Of a stretch of 64,000 nt of DNA, positions 36,103 through 44,798 are shown piece after piece. Position 1 is the first letter of the stretch; the number at the start of each line of letters is the position of its first letter. The stretch lies in the NCBI RefSeq assembly GCF_040813715.1, contig NZ_JBFOCH010000002.1; one strand, 5' to 3'. Below the pieces are notes generated by a model that was given only the letters and a program-made list of their open reading frames with translations, was not told where the DNA came from and searched no databases. The translations under genes were made by a program, and so were the position numbers. This stretch comes from Mesorhizobium_K marinum. GTDB lineage: Bacteria; Pseudomonadota; Alphaproteobacteria; Rhizobiales; Rhizobiaceae.

Positions 36103-37863
36103 TTGGTTCGTGGGGCTCTCCTGTTCCATTTCGGCCTGCTAGCGCTGACAGCCGCCGCGGTGGTTCTGCCGGGCATGCTCGTCGTCGCACTGCTCTCCAG
36201 GGGCCGCTCATACGAAGAGATCCTCTTGCGTGGCCCCGCCGTCGGCTTTGCCGCAGCCGTCTATCTCGCCCTGGTGTCGAGCTACCTGCATCTTGCGCTG
36301 TTTTGGGCGGCGTGGCCGCTGCTGGCGCTTGCGCTCTTCCTGATCGTCTGGCGGATCCCGCCGCGGTTGCCGTGGCCGGCGCGTCTCGACGTCGTCGGTT
36401 GTTGGCTGGTCATCGTCATCGCGCTTGTCCTCGTGACCAGGCTGTTGCCGACGCAATGGCACGTCCTTCCGCCCGGTTGGGATTCCACCTTCCATCTGCT
36501 GCTGGCCAAGAAAATACTGACCACCCAGGGCATGATCTACGACTGGCTGCCATTCGAGGCGGCCGGCCTGAACTATCCGGTCGGCAGCCATCTGCTGATC
36601 GCGGAGTTCTCCCTGGCGACCGGCCTGCCGCCACACACGGTCTTCAAGTTCCTGGTGCCGCTGTTCGGCGCGATCACCACGGCGCAGATTTTCGTGTTTA
36701 CGCTGCGCGTCTCCGGGCATCGAGAACTCGCGCTCTATGCCGCGGCGAGCTATGGGTTGCTCGCCGTCCTCGGCAGCATCGACTACTACCGCTGGGGCGG
36801 CCTGCCCAACCTGATCGGCATGAGCTTCTTCCTGGAATGCCTGATCGTCTCGACGGAACGGCGCCCGGGCATGCGGGACGTTGCCCTGTTCGGGCTGCTG
36901 TTCACCGCGATCTTCTTCACCCACCATCACGTGATGGTCACGGCCGGGCTGACCTTCGCCGCAATGTTCGTCGTGTGCCTGCTGAGGCGCGAAGAGCATG
37001 CAAGGACGAGACTGATCCTGGGTGGCCTGCTGACCAGCCTGGCGATCGGCTGCTTCTACATCGTGCCCTATGCGCTCAAGGCGACCGGCCTCGGTGACAC
37101 GTCGATCTTCAGGTTCGAAGAAACGTTCATTTCGTTCGACAGCTTTCGTCACGGGCTGGGCCACATCTTTTCATCGCTTGCCGCGCTTGGCCTGGCGACC
37201 TGGTTTGCCCTGTGGGGCCTGCGACGCCAGGACGTCCGGTTCGACCTCGCGCTCTGGGTGCCGCTGGTCACGATCGCGTCGCTGTTCGTCATCTTCGCCT
37301 ACGCCGTTCGAGCGATCACCCTGTCGCTCTACGGAACCGCATACGCCGTCTTCACGCCGTCGCGCTTCCAGACCGACCTCGTGTATTTTCTCGCGGTGTT
37401 CGCCGGATACATCGTCTTCGCCGCGCGGCGGCGCGTGCCGATACCGGTCTCGGCCGGCGTGTCGGTGGCCAGCCTGGCGTTGCTCTACCTCGCCTTTGAA
37501 AACCGTGAGCGCTGGAACGTGCTCTATGAGCCGAACATGCCTTATGAGCGCTACATGGCGTTGGACTGGATCAGCAAGAAAACGCCCCCGAACACGATCG
37601 TTTTGAGCAACGATCCGGCTGCCGCCTACGTCTCCTGGCGGCGCACGCTGAACACGCCGATGCCGATCTCCGAACCCCGGCCGAAGCGCGGCCTGACGAG
37701 CAAGGACATCGTCCGTCTTCGAACATCGAAAGATGCATCGGCCGAAGCGCGGACCTGGCAACTCGTAGCGGTGGCGCCGCTTTCGACCGCAGGCCCCGGC
37801 GACGAGGTGTTGTGGGCGAATTTCGAGCGCGAAGCCGTCATCCTGAAGAAGCGCGCGCAATAG
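36103..37863 (+). CDS. Polytopic membrane protein, possible GT-C glycosyltransferase
   Basis: 586 residues. The only in-frame start near the 5' end is TTG 36103, so the start is uncertain. More than ten membrane segments are present. The lumenal loop PPGWDSTFHLLLAKKIL carries an acidic residue, then DWLPFEAAGLNYPVGSHLLI and FFTHHHVMVTAG. The C-terminal domain (from about 470) is soluble and includes SNDPAAAYVSWRRT. Third of three GT-C-like proteins in a row. It ends 26 bp before the convergent glycosyltransferase gene. Confidence 0.62.
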   Translation: MVRGALLFHFGLLALTAAAVVLPGMLVVALLSRGRSYEEILLRGPAVGFAAAVYLALVSSYLHLALFWAAWPLLALALFLIVWRIPPRLPWPARLDVVGCWLVIVIALVLVTRLLPTQWHVLPPGWDSTFHLLLAKKILTTQGMIYDWLPFEAAGLNYPVGSHLLIAEFSLATGLPPHTVFKFLVPLFGAITTAQIFVFTLRVSGHRELALYAAASYGLLAVLGSIDYYRWGGLPNLIGMSFFLECLIVSTERRPGMRDVALFGLLFTAIFFTHHHVMVTAGLTFAAMFVVCLLRREEHARTRLILGGLLTSLAIGCFYIVPYALKATGLGDTSIFRFEETFISFDSFRHGLGHIFSSLAALGLATWFALWGLRRQDVRFDLALWVPLVTIASLFVIFAYAVRAITLSLYGTAYAVFTPSRFQTDLVYFLAVFAGYIVFAARRRVPIPVSAGVSVASLALLYLAFENRERWNVLYEPNMPYERYMALDWISKKTPPNTIVLSNDPAAAYVSWRRTLNTPMPISEPRPKRGLTSKDIVRLRTSKDASAEARTWQLVAVAPLSTAGPGDEVLWANFEREAVILKKRAQ

Positions 37864-37889
37864 ACGACTGCCAAACTGGAGGAAGCATT

Positions 37890-39416
37890 TCAGGGCGACA
37901 GAAGTTCAAAAAATCCGGTTCCCGACATCCTGGGCAGGAGGTCGTCGACGCGTTGCGCCTGGCCTGCCAACAGCGCCGACCGCCGAGCCGGGTCGGCCAG
38001 CACTGCGGCGAGGTGTTCGGCGAGATGGGGAAAGTCCTTCGTGGCGAAGCGCAGTCCCGAACCGCCGAGCGTCTCGGCGACTGCCGGCACGCCGTAGGCA
38101 AAGACCGGCAGGCCGTTTCGCATCGCCTCGAAAAGCGGGAGGCAGAAGCCCTCATCCTCGCTCATCGAGACATAGGCCGAGGCAGACCGGTAGAGGTCGG
38201 CGAGTTCGGCCGGACCGACGCTGCCCAGCCATCGCACCGCCCCCGCAGGCAGGCCGAGCTCCTTTCGCTCGACCCAGTCCAGGTAGTCGCGGTAGGCGCG
38301 GTTCGGCGCGCGGCCGACGATCCAGCATTGGGCCGACGGGCTGGCTTCGCGATAGGCGGCGAACAGCCTGAGCACGTCTTCCACCTTCTTGTGCGGTCGC
38401 ATCTGCTGGACGCTCAGCAGCGCGTCTTGCCTGGGAGCGCGATCCTCGTGGCGCGCCGCCGGTCCAGGCGCGATTTGCGGCGGGATGACGCCGATGTCGG
38501 GAGCACGTTCAGGTCCGAGCGCGCGCGCGAGCGTACTGGCCGAGTTGCGGGAGTTGGCGGCGAAGCGATCGAACCCTGCCAGCCGGGGCAGTTCGGCGAT
38601 CGCCTTCGCGCACACGACGCTGAGTTCCGGATCGAACACCCTGACGAGGTCGGGATCGGTGATGCCGTGGAAGTAGACGCACTTGCGTGCGCAGTCGGCC
38701 GCGAGCAGGGGCTCCAGCAGAGGGTCGTGCTGCGAGTAGAAGTAAAGCACCTGGTCGGCCGGCCCGATGCGCTCATGCAGCAGGTTCTGCGGCTCGACGA
38801 TGTCGTTGATCGTGAGGTCGCAGCTTTCCGCATGCATGCGGACCGGAATGCGGTTCTGCCTCAGCATGCGGTAGAGATCGAGGCACAACTCGCCGACCGC
38901 ATCGCGCTGGAAGATCGCACGGGAAACGATGTGGATCGTCTGGCCGGGATCCGGGATGTAGGGAGACGGTGCCAGGCGCGGCGAGGACCAGTCGCGATCG
39001 AACGCAGCTCGAAACTCGACCAGGGCGTCCTCGCCGGGTACGGCGGCGATCCGGTCCAGGGCCAGAATCGCGTTTGTCGTGTTCGAACGGACGACGGCGT
39101 TGAGGAGCAGGCGGCGATACTGCGGCGGAGCCGGATTGAGCCAAAGCTGCGTCGGCGGTTCATTGGCAAGGGTCGCCTCAACCGCGCTTGCGTCGACCCG
39201 CAGGCGGATCTCGACTGGCGAAGCCGCCGCCATGCGAAATTTCCACCAGCCGAGATGCCCTGCCGGATGAACGGGATGGTCGAGATCGTAGACGTCGATG
39301 ACGATCGAGGCGTCGGCCTGAAGCGCAGCGTCGCTCACGGTCAGCGTCGTACCGATGGCCTCAGTGCTGGCTACGGCCCTGTGTCCGAAGGCGATGCGAA
39401 GGAGTTCGTCCGTCAT
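37890..39416 (-). CDS. Glycosyltransferase (GT4-like) with N-terminal beta-rich domain
   Basis: 508 residues. The C-terminal half is a GT-B enzyme: HGITDPDLVRVFDPELSVVC, VQQMRPHKKVEDVLRLFAAY, YVSMSEDEGFCLPLFEAMRN (the E-x7-E donor motif) and VPAVAETLGGSG. Residues 1 to about 165 are not part of a GT fold. They look beta-rich, with alternating short hydrophobic strands (SIVIDVYDLDHPVH, EIRLRVDAS), and may be a sugar- or partner-binding module. ATG 39416. In the merged sequence it overlaps the preceding gene by 4 bp. It is the last gene of the eight-gene minus-strand operon. Confidence 0.78.
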   Translation of the reverse strand: MTDELLRIAFGHRAVASTEAIGTTLTVSDAALQADASIVIDVYDLDHPVHPAGHLGWWKFRMAAASPVEIRLRVDASAVEATLANEPPTQLWLNPAPPQYRRLLLNAVVRSNTTNAILALDRIAAVPGEDALVEFRAAFDRDWSSPRLAPSPYIPDPGQTIHIVSRAIFQRDAVGELCLDLYRMLRQNRIPVRMHAESCDLTINDIVEPQNLLHERIGPADQVLYFYSQHDPLLEPLLAADCARKCVYFHGITDPDLVRVFDPELSVVCAKAIAELPRLAGFDRFAANSRNSASTLARALGPERAPDIGVIPPQIAPGPAARHEDRAPRQDALLSVQQMRPHKKVEDVLRLFAAYREASPSAQCWIVGRAPNRAYRDYLDWVERKELGLPAGAVRWLGSVGPAELADLYRSASAYVSMSEDEGFCLPLFEAMRNGLPVFAYGVPAVAETLGGSGLRFATKDFPHLAEHLAAVLADPARRSALLAGQAQRVDDLLPRMSGTGFFELLSP

Positions 39417-39644
39417 GGCCGCGCATCCGATGCCGAGCGCAGCCGTTCGACGAACTGCCTGGTCAGTTCNCGATGACGATCGAGGCGTCGGCCTGAAGCG
39501 CCGCGTCGCTCACGGCCAGCGTCGTACCGATGGCCTCGGTGCTGGCGACGGCCCTGTGTCCGAAGGCGATGCGAAGGAGTTCGTCCGTCATGGCCGCGCA
39601 TCCGATGCCGAGCGCAGCCGTTCGACGAACTGCCTGGTCAGTTC
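39296..39644. repeat. Divergent contig overlap (N at 39470)
   Basis: 39296-39469 and 39471-39644 are two versions of the same 174 bases and differ at about four positions. They span the start of the GT4-like gene and the end of the GT-GH99 fusion gene. Confidence 0.88.
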
Positions 39645-41792
39645 CACGTACGTCTGACCGTGGCCGAGCGACGGCTCGATATGCGTGTTTTCATGAAACT
39701 CGTTGAAGGTCGAGACAACGACCAGATCCGGCCGCGGACTGAGCGCTTCGATCCAGTTCAGCCCCCTGGCGAAGGTCTCGCCCCCGTCGCGCGGGATGGC
39801 GCGGCGCGGGTTTCCGAGCCGCCTGACGTCGGCCAGACCCGTATCGTCGTAGCCCGGGGATACCGAGACAACGCGGTATTCCATGCCGGCTTCGTCGGCG
39901 CGCCGGCATGCCAGGTTCCAGATATTCTCCAGGTTGGCGCTGTCCGCGAGCTCAAGCGGAGAGAACGGCGCGAAACCGGAAAACAGGCAATGGGTCAGCT
40001 CGTCCTCGCCCGCGCCGCCCGGAAGCCGCAGACCGGCCGCGATGTTGACCAATCCGTCGGTCGCCTTCGCCAGCGCTGCGAGCAGCCGCTCGCGCCGGTC
40101 GTGAGCGCCTGTCCAGAACCAGAACAGGGCCGGCTTGCCCTCCAGCCGCAGGTAGTTGGGATGCGCCATGTACTGGGTTCGCAGCTTCTCAACCACCGTT
40201 GCGAGGGCTTCGGCATCGTCAGAATAGGGAGCGATCTGCACCGCGAACCGCAACTTCGACCCCCGCTCGGCGGCGAGCCGGAACAGGCGGTCGATGCTGC
40301 CGGCTTCGATATCGTTGATTTCGGAATGGTCCACGTGGAGGTTGAGGATCGCATAGTCGAGGCCCATTGCCTCGAACTGGCCGAGATGGCGCTCGATGGT
40401 TTCGCCCTTCATCGACCCATAGTAGCCGAGCAGAGGCTGGTCGGCGACATGGCCGAACGCGGCGTTGTCGTTCCAGTGGGCCGCGCCGTAGCCCTCCGCG
40501 TACCAGAGGTAGTACTGGGCGCCAACCAGGGTGTGGCGCGGCTTCCCGGGCGGCTCCATCGGGGGTGGGGGAGGCGCCGTTTCCAGCAGCACCGCTTCGA
40601 GTTCGCGGGCGGTCCTGTCCCAGGTGTAGAGCACCGCGGTTCGCCGTCCGGCCTCGCCCATCCTGTCGCGCAGTTCCGGATCGGACTGGAATAGCGACAT
40701 CTTTTTCGCGAAGGCCGAAGGAAAGGGGGGAACGAGAAACGCGTTCTCCGGCGTGCACAGTTCGGAATAGCCTCCCTCGTTCACGGCAATCAGCGGCAGT
40801 CCGGCGGCGAAAGCCTCCAGCACGACAATGCCGAACGGCTCGCGTATCGGAGCGAACAGGAAGGCGCTGGCTCGCGCGAAGATCAGCTCGAGCTCCGTAT
40901 TCTTCAGACCGGAAAGGAAGAAGACCCGGTCGCTGATACCCAGCCTTTCCGTCAGTTCGACGAGCCAGTCCCGCTCGGGACCCGATCCGATGACGATGAG
41001 CTGGGTTTCGTTGGTCAGCGCCAGCGCCTCGATCAGCAGCCGGATTCGCTTGTGGTCCCAGAGCTGGCTGACCGTCACGAAGAGATTCGGGTCGCGCGGC
41101 AGTTCGAGCGGCGTCGTCGGCTCGGCGCCGGGATAGACGATGTCGTCGACTTTCCGCCCATAGACCTTCTCAAGATAGTCCGCGCAGTACCGGCTGTTGG
41201 CGACGACACGCTGGGGCACGACGGAACCGTCGGCGGCCGCTATGGCTCCCAGATACGGTTCGAAAAGCCGCGCTGCGAACCGGTCGTAGTCGTATTTTGG
41301 ATAGATATGCGATCCCTCGCTCTCGCCGCCGAGATATTTCTGCTCATAGCGCAGGTCGTGCAGCATGCGCAGCGGCTCGTGCGGGTACCAGACCATGGGA
41401 TGGCGGTCGATCAGATGGGTCGGCCATAGATGCGTGTGATAGATCTCATGCGTCCCGATCTCGTCGCGCCAGAGCTTCGGCAGCAGGACTGCGTTGAGCA
41501 AAAGGGCGTGTTCTCCTTCGAAGAACGGCGTCAGGAGACGCCGGGACACCCGGTCCGTGATGCCGTGCTCCTCAAGCAGGCGATCGTTGATCGCGGCGGA
41601 GTAGAGCGTGATCCTGTGCCGCTTCTGCCACCTGGCGAGGCACTCGATGACGACGCGCTCCGCTCCGCCATATTTCTCCAGGGAGGGAATGACGAGAGCC
41701 AGGTCCAGACTGCGGGCGTCGTGATCTATCTCTGCCTCCTGTCTAAGCGATGTTGCAACGAATTGAGCGGTGTTCGGAGCGCGCCGGTTCAC
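39588..41792 (-). CDS. Fusion: GT4 glycosyltransferase + GH99-like (WbsX-type) domain
   Basis: 734 residues with two catalytic-type domains. Residues about 25-420 are a GT4 enzyme: VIPSLEKYGGAERVVIECL, YPGAEPTTPLEL, VTVSQLWDHKRIRLLIEAL, FAPIREPFGIVVLEAFAAGL with E-x7-E. After a proline linker (TAPPPPPMEPPGKP), residues about 440-734 are a GH99/WbsX-like barrel: GAQYYLWYAEGYGAAHW, GYYGSMKGETIERHLGQFEA, LNLHVDHSEIND and, near the end, VVVSTFNEFHENTHIEPS with the paired acidic residues. GH99 enzymes act on alpha-mannans; the polysaccharide-locus relatives have unknown activity. Overlaps the radical SAM gene by 4 bp. Confidence 0.8.
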   Translation of the reverse strand: MNRRAPNTAQFVATSLRQEAEIDHDARSLDLALVIPSLEKYGGAERVVIECLARWQKRHRITLYSAAINDRLLEEHGITDRVSRRLLTPFFEGEHALLLNAVLLPKLWRDEIGTHEIYHTHLWPTHLIDRHPMVWYPHEPLRMLHDLRYEQKYLGGESEGSHIYPKYDYDRFAARLFEPYLGAIAAADGSVVPQRVVANSRYCADYLEKVYGRKVDDIVYPGAEPTTPLELPRDPNLFVTVSQLWDHKRIRLLIEALALTNETQLIVIGSGPERDWLVELTERLGISDRVFFLSGLKNTELELIFARASAFLFAPIREPFGIVVLEAFAAGLPLIAVNEGGYSELCTPENAFLVPPFPSAFAKKMSLFQSDPELRDRMGEAGRRTAVLYTWDRTARELEAVLLETAPPPPPMEPPGKPRHTLVGAQYYLWYAEGYGAAHWNDNAAFGHVADQPLLGYYGSMKGETIERHLGQFEAMGLDYAILNLHVDHSEINDIEAGSIDRLFRLAAERGSKLRFAVQIAPYSDDAEALATVVEKLRTQYMAHPNYLRLEGKPALFWFWTGAHDRRERLLAALAKATDGLVNIAAGLRLPGGAGEDELTHCLFSGFAPFSPLELADSANLENIWNLACRRADEAGMEYRVVSVSPGYDDTGLADVRRLGNPRRAIPRDGGETFARGLNWIEALSPRPDLVVVSTFNEFHENTHIEPSLGHGQTYVELTRQFVERLRSASDARP

Positions 41793-43571
41793 GCGCGCCG
41801 GCGGTTGCGAGATGGTGGACTTGTCTGCGTCGCCGGACGTTTCGCCATCTGCTTCACGATCGGGCAGCCTTGCGCCCTATCGCAATATTTGCCCAGTCGG
41901 CCCTGGCTAAGGTCGCGGCGAAGTTCGACCATCGGCTGCGAATTGAACGCTGCATGCAGGCTGGATTCGAGCTGGCTCTCGTCGATGTCCTGCCATGGGA
42001 TCATCGCTTCACGGCCATAGCAGCAGGGCATGATCCCCCGGTCGAGCAGGTACGCGGTCTTCCAGGGTTCCGAGCAAATCGGCGTGCCGTCATGGGCTGG
42101 GCCGCTGTTGCGCGCGAATTCATCCCATTCGATCGACACGGCCATATCGTTGGCTAGCCCTTCCGCAAGGCAGGCCTCGCCGATCGGAGACAGCTCGTCC
42201 GCGTCGAGGCATTCGGCGTCGTAGTCGAACTGCCAGCCATGATGGACCAGGCGTCGGGTGTCCAGGCGGTCCTCGACATAGAGCGTCCGGAACGTGACGC
42301 GNCAACAGGCGTCGAGTGTCCAGGCGGTCCTCGATATAGAGCGTCCGGAACGTGACGCGATCGACGCCGACGTCTTTCATCAGGCTCAGAAAGTCGGAAA
42401 TCTCGCCGCGATTGGAACGCATGACGATGAAGCTGACAAACACCTCAGGCAGTCCGCCGAAAGCGGCCCGTTCACTGCACAGCGCCCTCAGGTTCTTGAC
42501 GACGAGGTCGAACCGATGGTCTCGGTAGCGGTTGTAGCCGGCGGCCGTCGCGGCATCGACCGACACGTGAACGCGCGCCGGACGGCCGAGAAGCAGGTCG
42601 CGCTTCTTCTTCGACAGAGTCTGTCCGTTCGATGTGAACTCGAATGTCCTGCCGGCCTGGGTCGCCATGTCGACCACCTCGCCGAAGGACGCCTCGAGAG
42701 GAGGCTCGCCGTAGCTGCAGTCGTTGACCGCGAGCGCGAGGTCCATGAACCGCCCCATGTCGGACAGGAACTTTGGCGTGAAGGTTGGAGAACCCCGTTC
42801 CATGCGCTTGGCCCAGTCCCATGAGCAATAGACGCAGGGCTTTTCGTTGGCGATGTTGCAGCGCTTCGACATCGTGATGCGCAGATGCGTCGGGAAGGAC
42901 ACTAGCTGTTCGCGGCCTTCGGCGAATTCTGCGCTGTTCAGGAGCGCGTTGGCATGACGCCGCTTGCGGATTTCATGGAGTTCCGGGTCGTCGTGGAAGG
43001 TCACTTCCCGGATCATCAAGCCCAGCGCCCTCGTGTCGTCGGGTGCCTGGAAGGCGAGGCCGACCTCGAACTCGACGGACGTCGCGTCGGCGAGCCGAAG
43101 ATCGACGACCTGCCATCCCTGGAGNGCCAGTTGTTCGCGGCCTTCGGCGAATTCTGCGCTGTTCAGGAGCGCGTTGGCATGACGCCGCTTGCGGATTTCA
43201 TGGAGTTCCGGGTCGTCGTGGAAGGTCACTTCCCGGATCATCAAGCCCAGCGCCCTCGTGTCGTCGGGTGCCTGGAAGGCGAGGCCGACCTCGAACTCGA
43301 CGGACGTCGCGTCGGCGAGCCGAAGATCGACGACCTGCCATCCCTGGAGCAAACGCAGATGGGAGCGCTTGCCGCCCGCTTGGACGGTGAGCGAGTTGCC
43401 CTGCAGCGGCGACGCCAGTTCCAGGCAGGCGAANACGAAACGACCGGGTCCGGGGGCGGCGGGCGCCGCCAGCGCAAAACGAGGTCTGGTCCAGCGAAAC
43501 GGACCCTCCCGGTCGCGTTCCCATTCCCAGAATCCGGCGTCGGAATCTCTGCCGGCCACTGAATTGAGCAT
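41789..43571 (-). CDS. Radical SAM/SPASM protein with N-terminal beta-rich domain (split by contig joins)
   Basis: Printed sequence is interrupted by joins at 42302 and 43125 and an ambiguous base at 43434 (codon GTN, Val either way). Removing 58 and 225 bases gives one frame of 499 residues. Order: a beta-rich domain (about 1-120; SLTVQAGGKRSHLRLLQGWQ, DDTRALGLMIREVTF), then the radical SAM core with CNIANEKPCVYCSW. The spacing is C-x7-C-x2-C rather than the usual C-x3-C-x2-C, followed by FEFTSNGQTLS, RVHVSVDAA and VSFIVMRSN. The SPASM tail has ICSEPWKTAYLLDRGIMPCC and later Cys residues for extra Fe-S clusters. Probably modifies a sugar or lipid of the surface glycan; substrate unknown. Confidence 0.8.
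42248..42359. repeat. Divergent contig overlap (N at 42302)
   Basis: 42248-42301 matches 42306-42359 with two substitutions. This breaks the frame of the radical SAM gene between its core and SPASM domain. Confidence 0.88.
42904..43349. repeat. Unmerged contig overlap (N at 43125)
   Basis: 42904-43124 matches 43129-43349 with very few differences. The offset of 225 is in frame, so the join imitates a repeated protein domain. Confidence 0.9.
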
Positions 43572-43610
43572 TGGGCGTTCAACCCGCGCGTCCGGGCCCC
43601 CGCTAGTCGG

Positions 43611-44798
43611 TTACACCAGTTCCGAATAGATCGATTTCAGTTCGGCAACAACCTCGTGCCATGTGGGCGGAATGAAGGCCGAAGGAGCGGCGCAAGTCAA
43701 TCGTTGCGCCAGCGCGTCCGAAATCGCCGCGGCGATGGAGGAAACGGACATCGGATCGACATAGCGGGCAGCCGACCCGAAATACTCGCGCGTCGATCCT
43801 TCGCCGGTGATAACGACCGGCGCGCCCTGGGCCGCGGCCTCCAGCGCCGCAAGTCCAGGCGTCTCGAAGAGGCTTGGCAGCGCGAAAACCGTGCATGCCG
43901 CGTAGGCCGAACGGATGAGCTCGCCGGTATGCTCCAGATTGCCGACATAACGCAACTTCGAGCCGCCGGCGTGCCGCACCGCAGCAAGGTAGTCCTGGTC
44001 GCGGGCTCCGCCGGCGAGAACGAGTGTCGCGTCTTCGATCCCTTGCATGGCTTCGGCAAGCCGCAACTGGTTCTTGCGCGGCTCGATGTTGCCGACGCAC
44101 AGCACGATATCGCCGGTGATGTCGAAGGCACTGCGGAACGCGTCCGGGTCGGACTTTCTAAGGAAGCACTCGTCGACCGCGTTGCGGACGGTGACAAATT
44201 TCGCAACCGGAAGTTCCAGGAGCCCGGAAAGCACGGCGCTTTCGGCCTCGGAATTCGTGACCACTCTGTCTGCGAGAAACAACTGGTGACGGATTTCGTC
44301 GATCGGAAAGCCGGCGGCGGTCTCTCTGGTGACCCAGAGGCTCGACGAGACGACCAGCGGCAACCCGAGCTGCTTNCTAAGGAAGCACTCGTCGACCGCG
44401 TTGCGGACGGTGACAAATTTCGCAACCGGAAGTTCCAGGAGCCCGGAAAGCACGGCGCTTTCGGCCTCGGAATTCGTGACCACTCTGTCTGCGAGAAACA
44501 ACTGGTGACGGATTTCGTCGATCGGAAAGCCGGCGGCGGTCTCTCTGGTGACCCAGAGGCTCGACGAGACGACCAGCGGCAACCCGAGCTGCTTCACAAA
44601 GGCGCAAAAATGCGACGAGCCGCCCACGCAGGAAAAATAGTGGACGATGTCGTGTTCCATGAAGCGGGGGTTCCAGGGGTCGAACCGCGCGACCTCGATT
44701 CCTGCGTCGGCAAGGTGGCGCTCGTAGGCGAGCAGCTGCACCTCGCCCCCGCCGGGCGTGTGGAAGGCCATGGGATAGGTGGCGAACAGGACTTTCAC
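43611..44798 (-). CDS. Glycosyltransferase, GT4 family (duplicated segment at a contig join)
   Basis: Collapses to 322 residues when the 219-base duplication around N44376 is removed. It shows MKVLFATYPMAFHTPGGGEV at the start (donor-side Gly-rich loop), VTNSEAESAVLSGL, VGNIEPRKNQLRLAEAM, and FALPSLFETPGLAALEAAAQ with the E-x7-E motif. Cytoplasmic. ATG at 44798, overlapping the next upstream gene by 4 bp. It builds part of the surface glycan; sugar unknown. Confidence 0.83.
   Translation of the reverse strand: MKVLFATYPMAFHTPGGGEVQLLAYERHLADAGIEVARFDPWNPRFMEHDIVHYFSCVGGSSHFCAFVKQLGLPLVVSSSLWVTRETAAGFPIDEIRHQLFLADRVVTNSEAESAVLSGLLELPVAKFVTVRNAVDECFLXKQLGLPLVVSSSLWVTRETAAGFPIDEIRHQLFLADRVVTNSEAESAVLSGLLELPVAKFVTVRNAVDECFLRKSDPDAFRSAFDITGDIVLCVGNIEPRKNQLRLAEAMQGIEDATLVLAGGARDQDYLAAVRHAGGSKLRYVGNLEHTGELIRSAYAACTVFALPSLFETPGLAALEAAAQGAPVVITGEGSTREYFGSAARYVDPMSVSSIAAAISDALAQRLTCAAPSAFIPPTWHEVVAELKSIYSELV
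44158..44594. repeat. Unmerged contig overlap (N at 44376)
   Basis: 218 identical bases at 44158-44375 and 44377-44594. The offset is in frame. Confidence 0.92.

Noticed and set aside
42120..43571. Radical SAM gene as a pseudogene with frameshift and internal repeat
   Set aside because: Removing the two contig overlaps (58 and 225 bases) yields one clean 499-residue frame including the SPASM domain.
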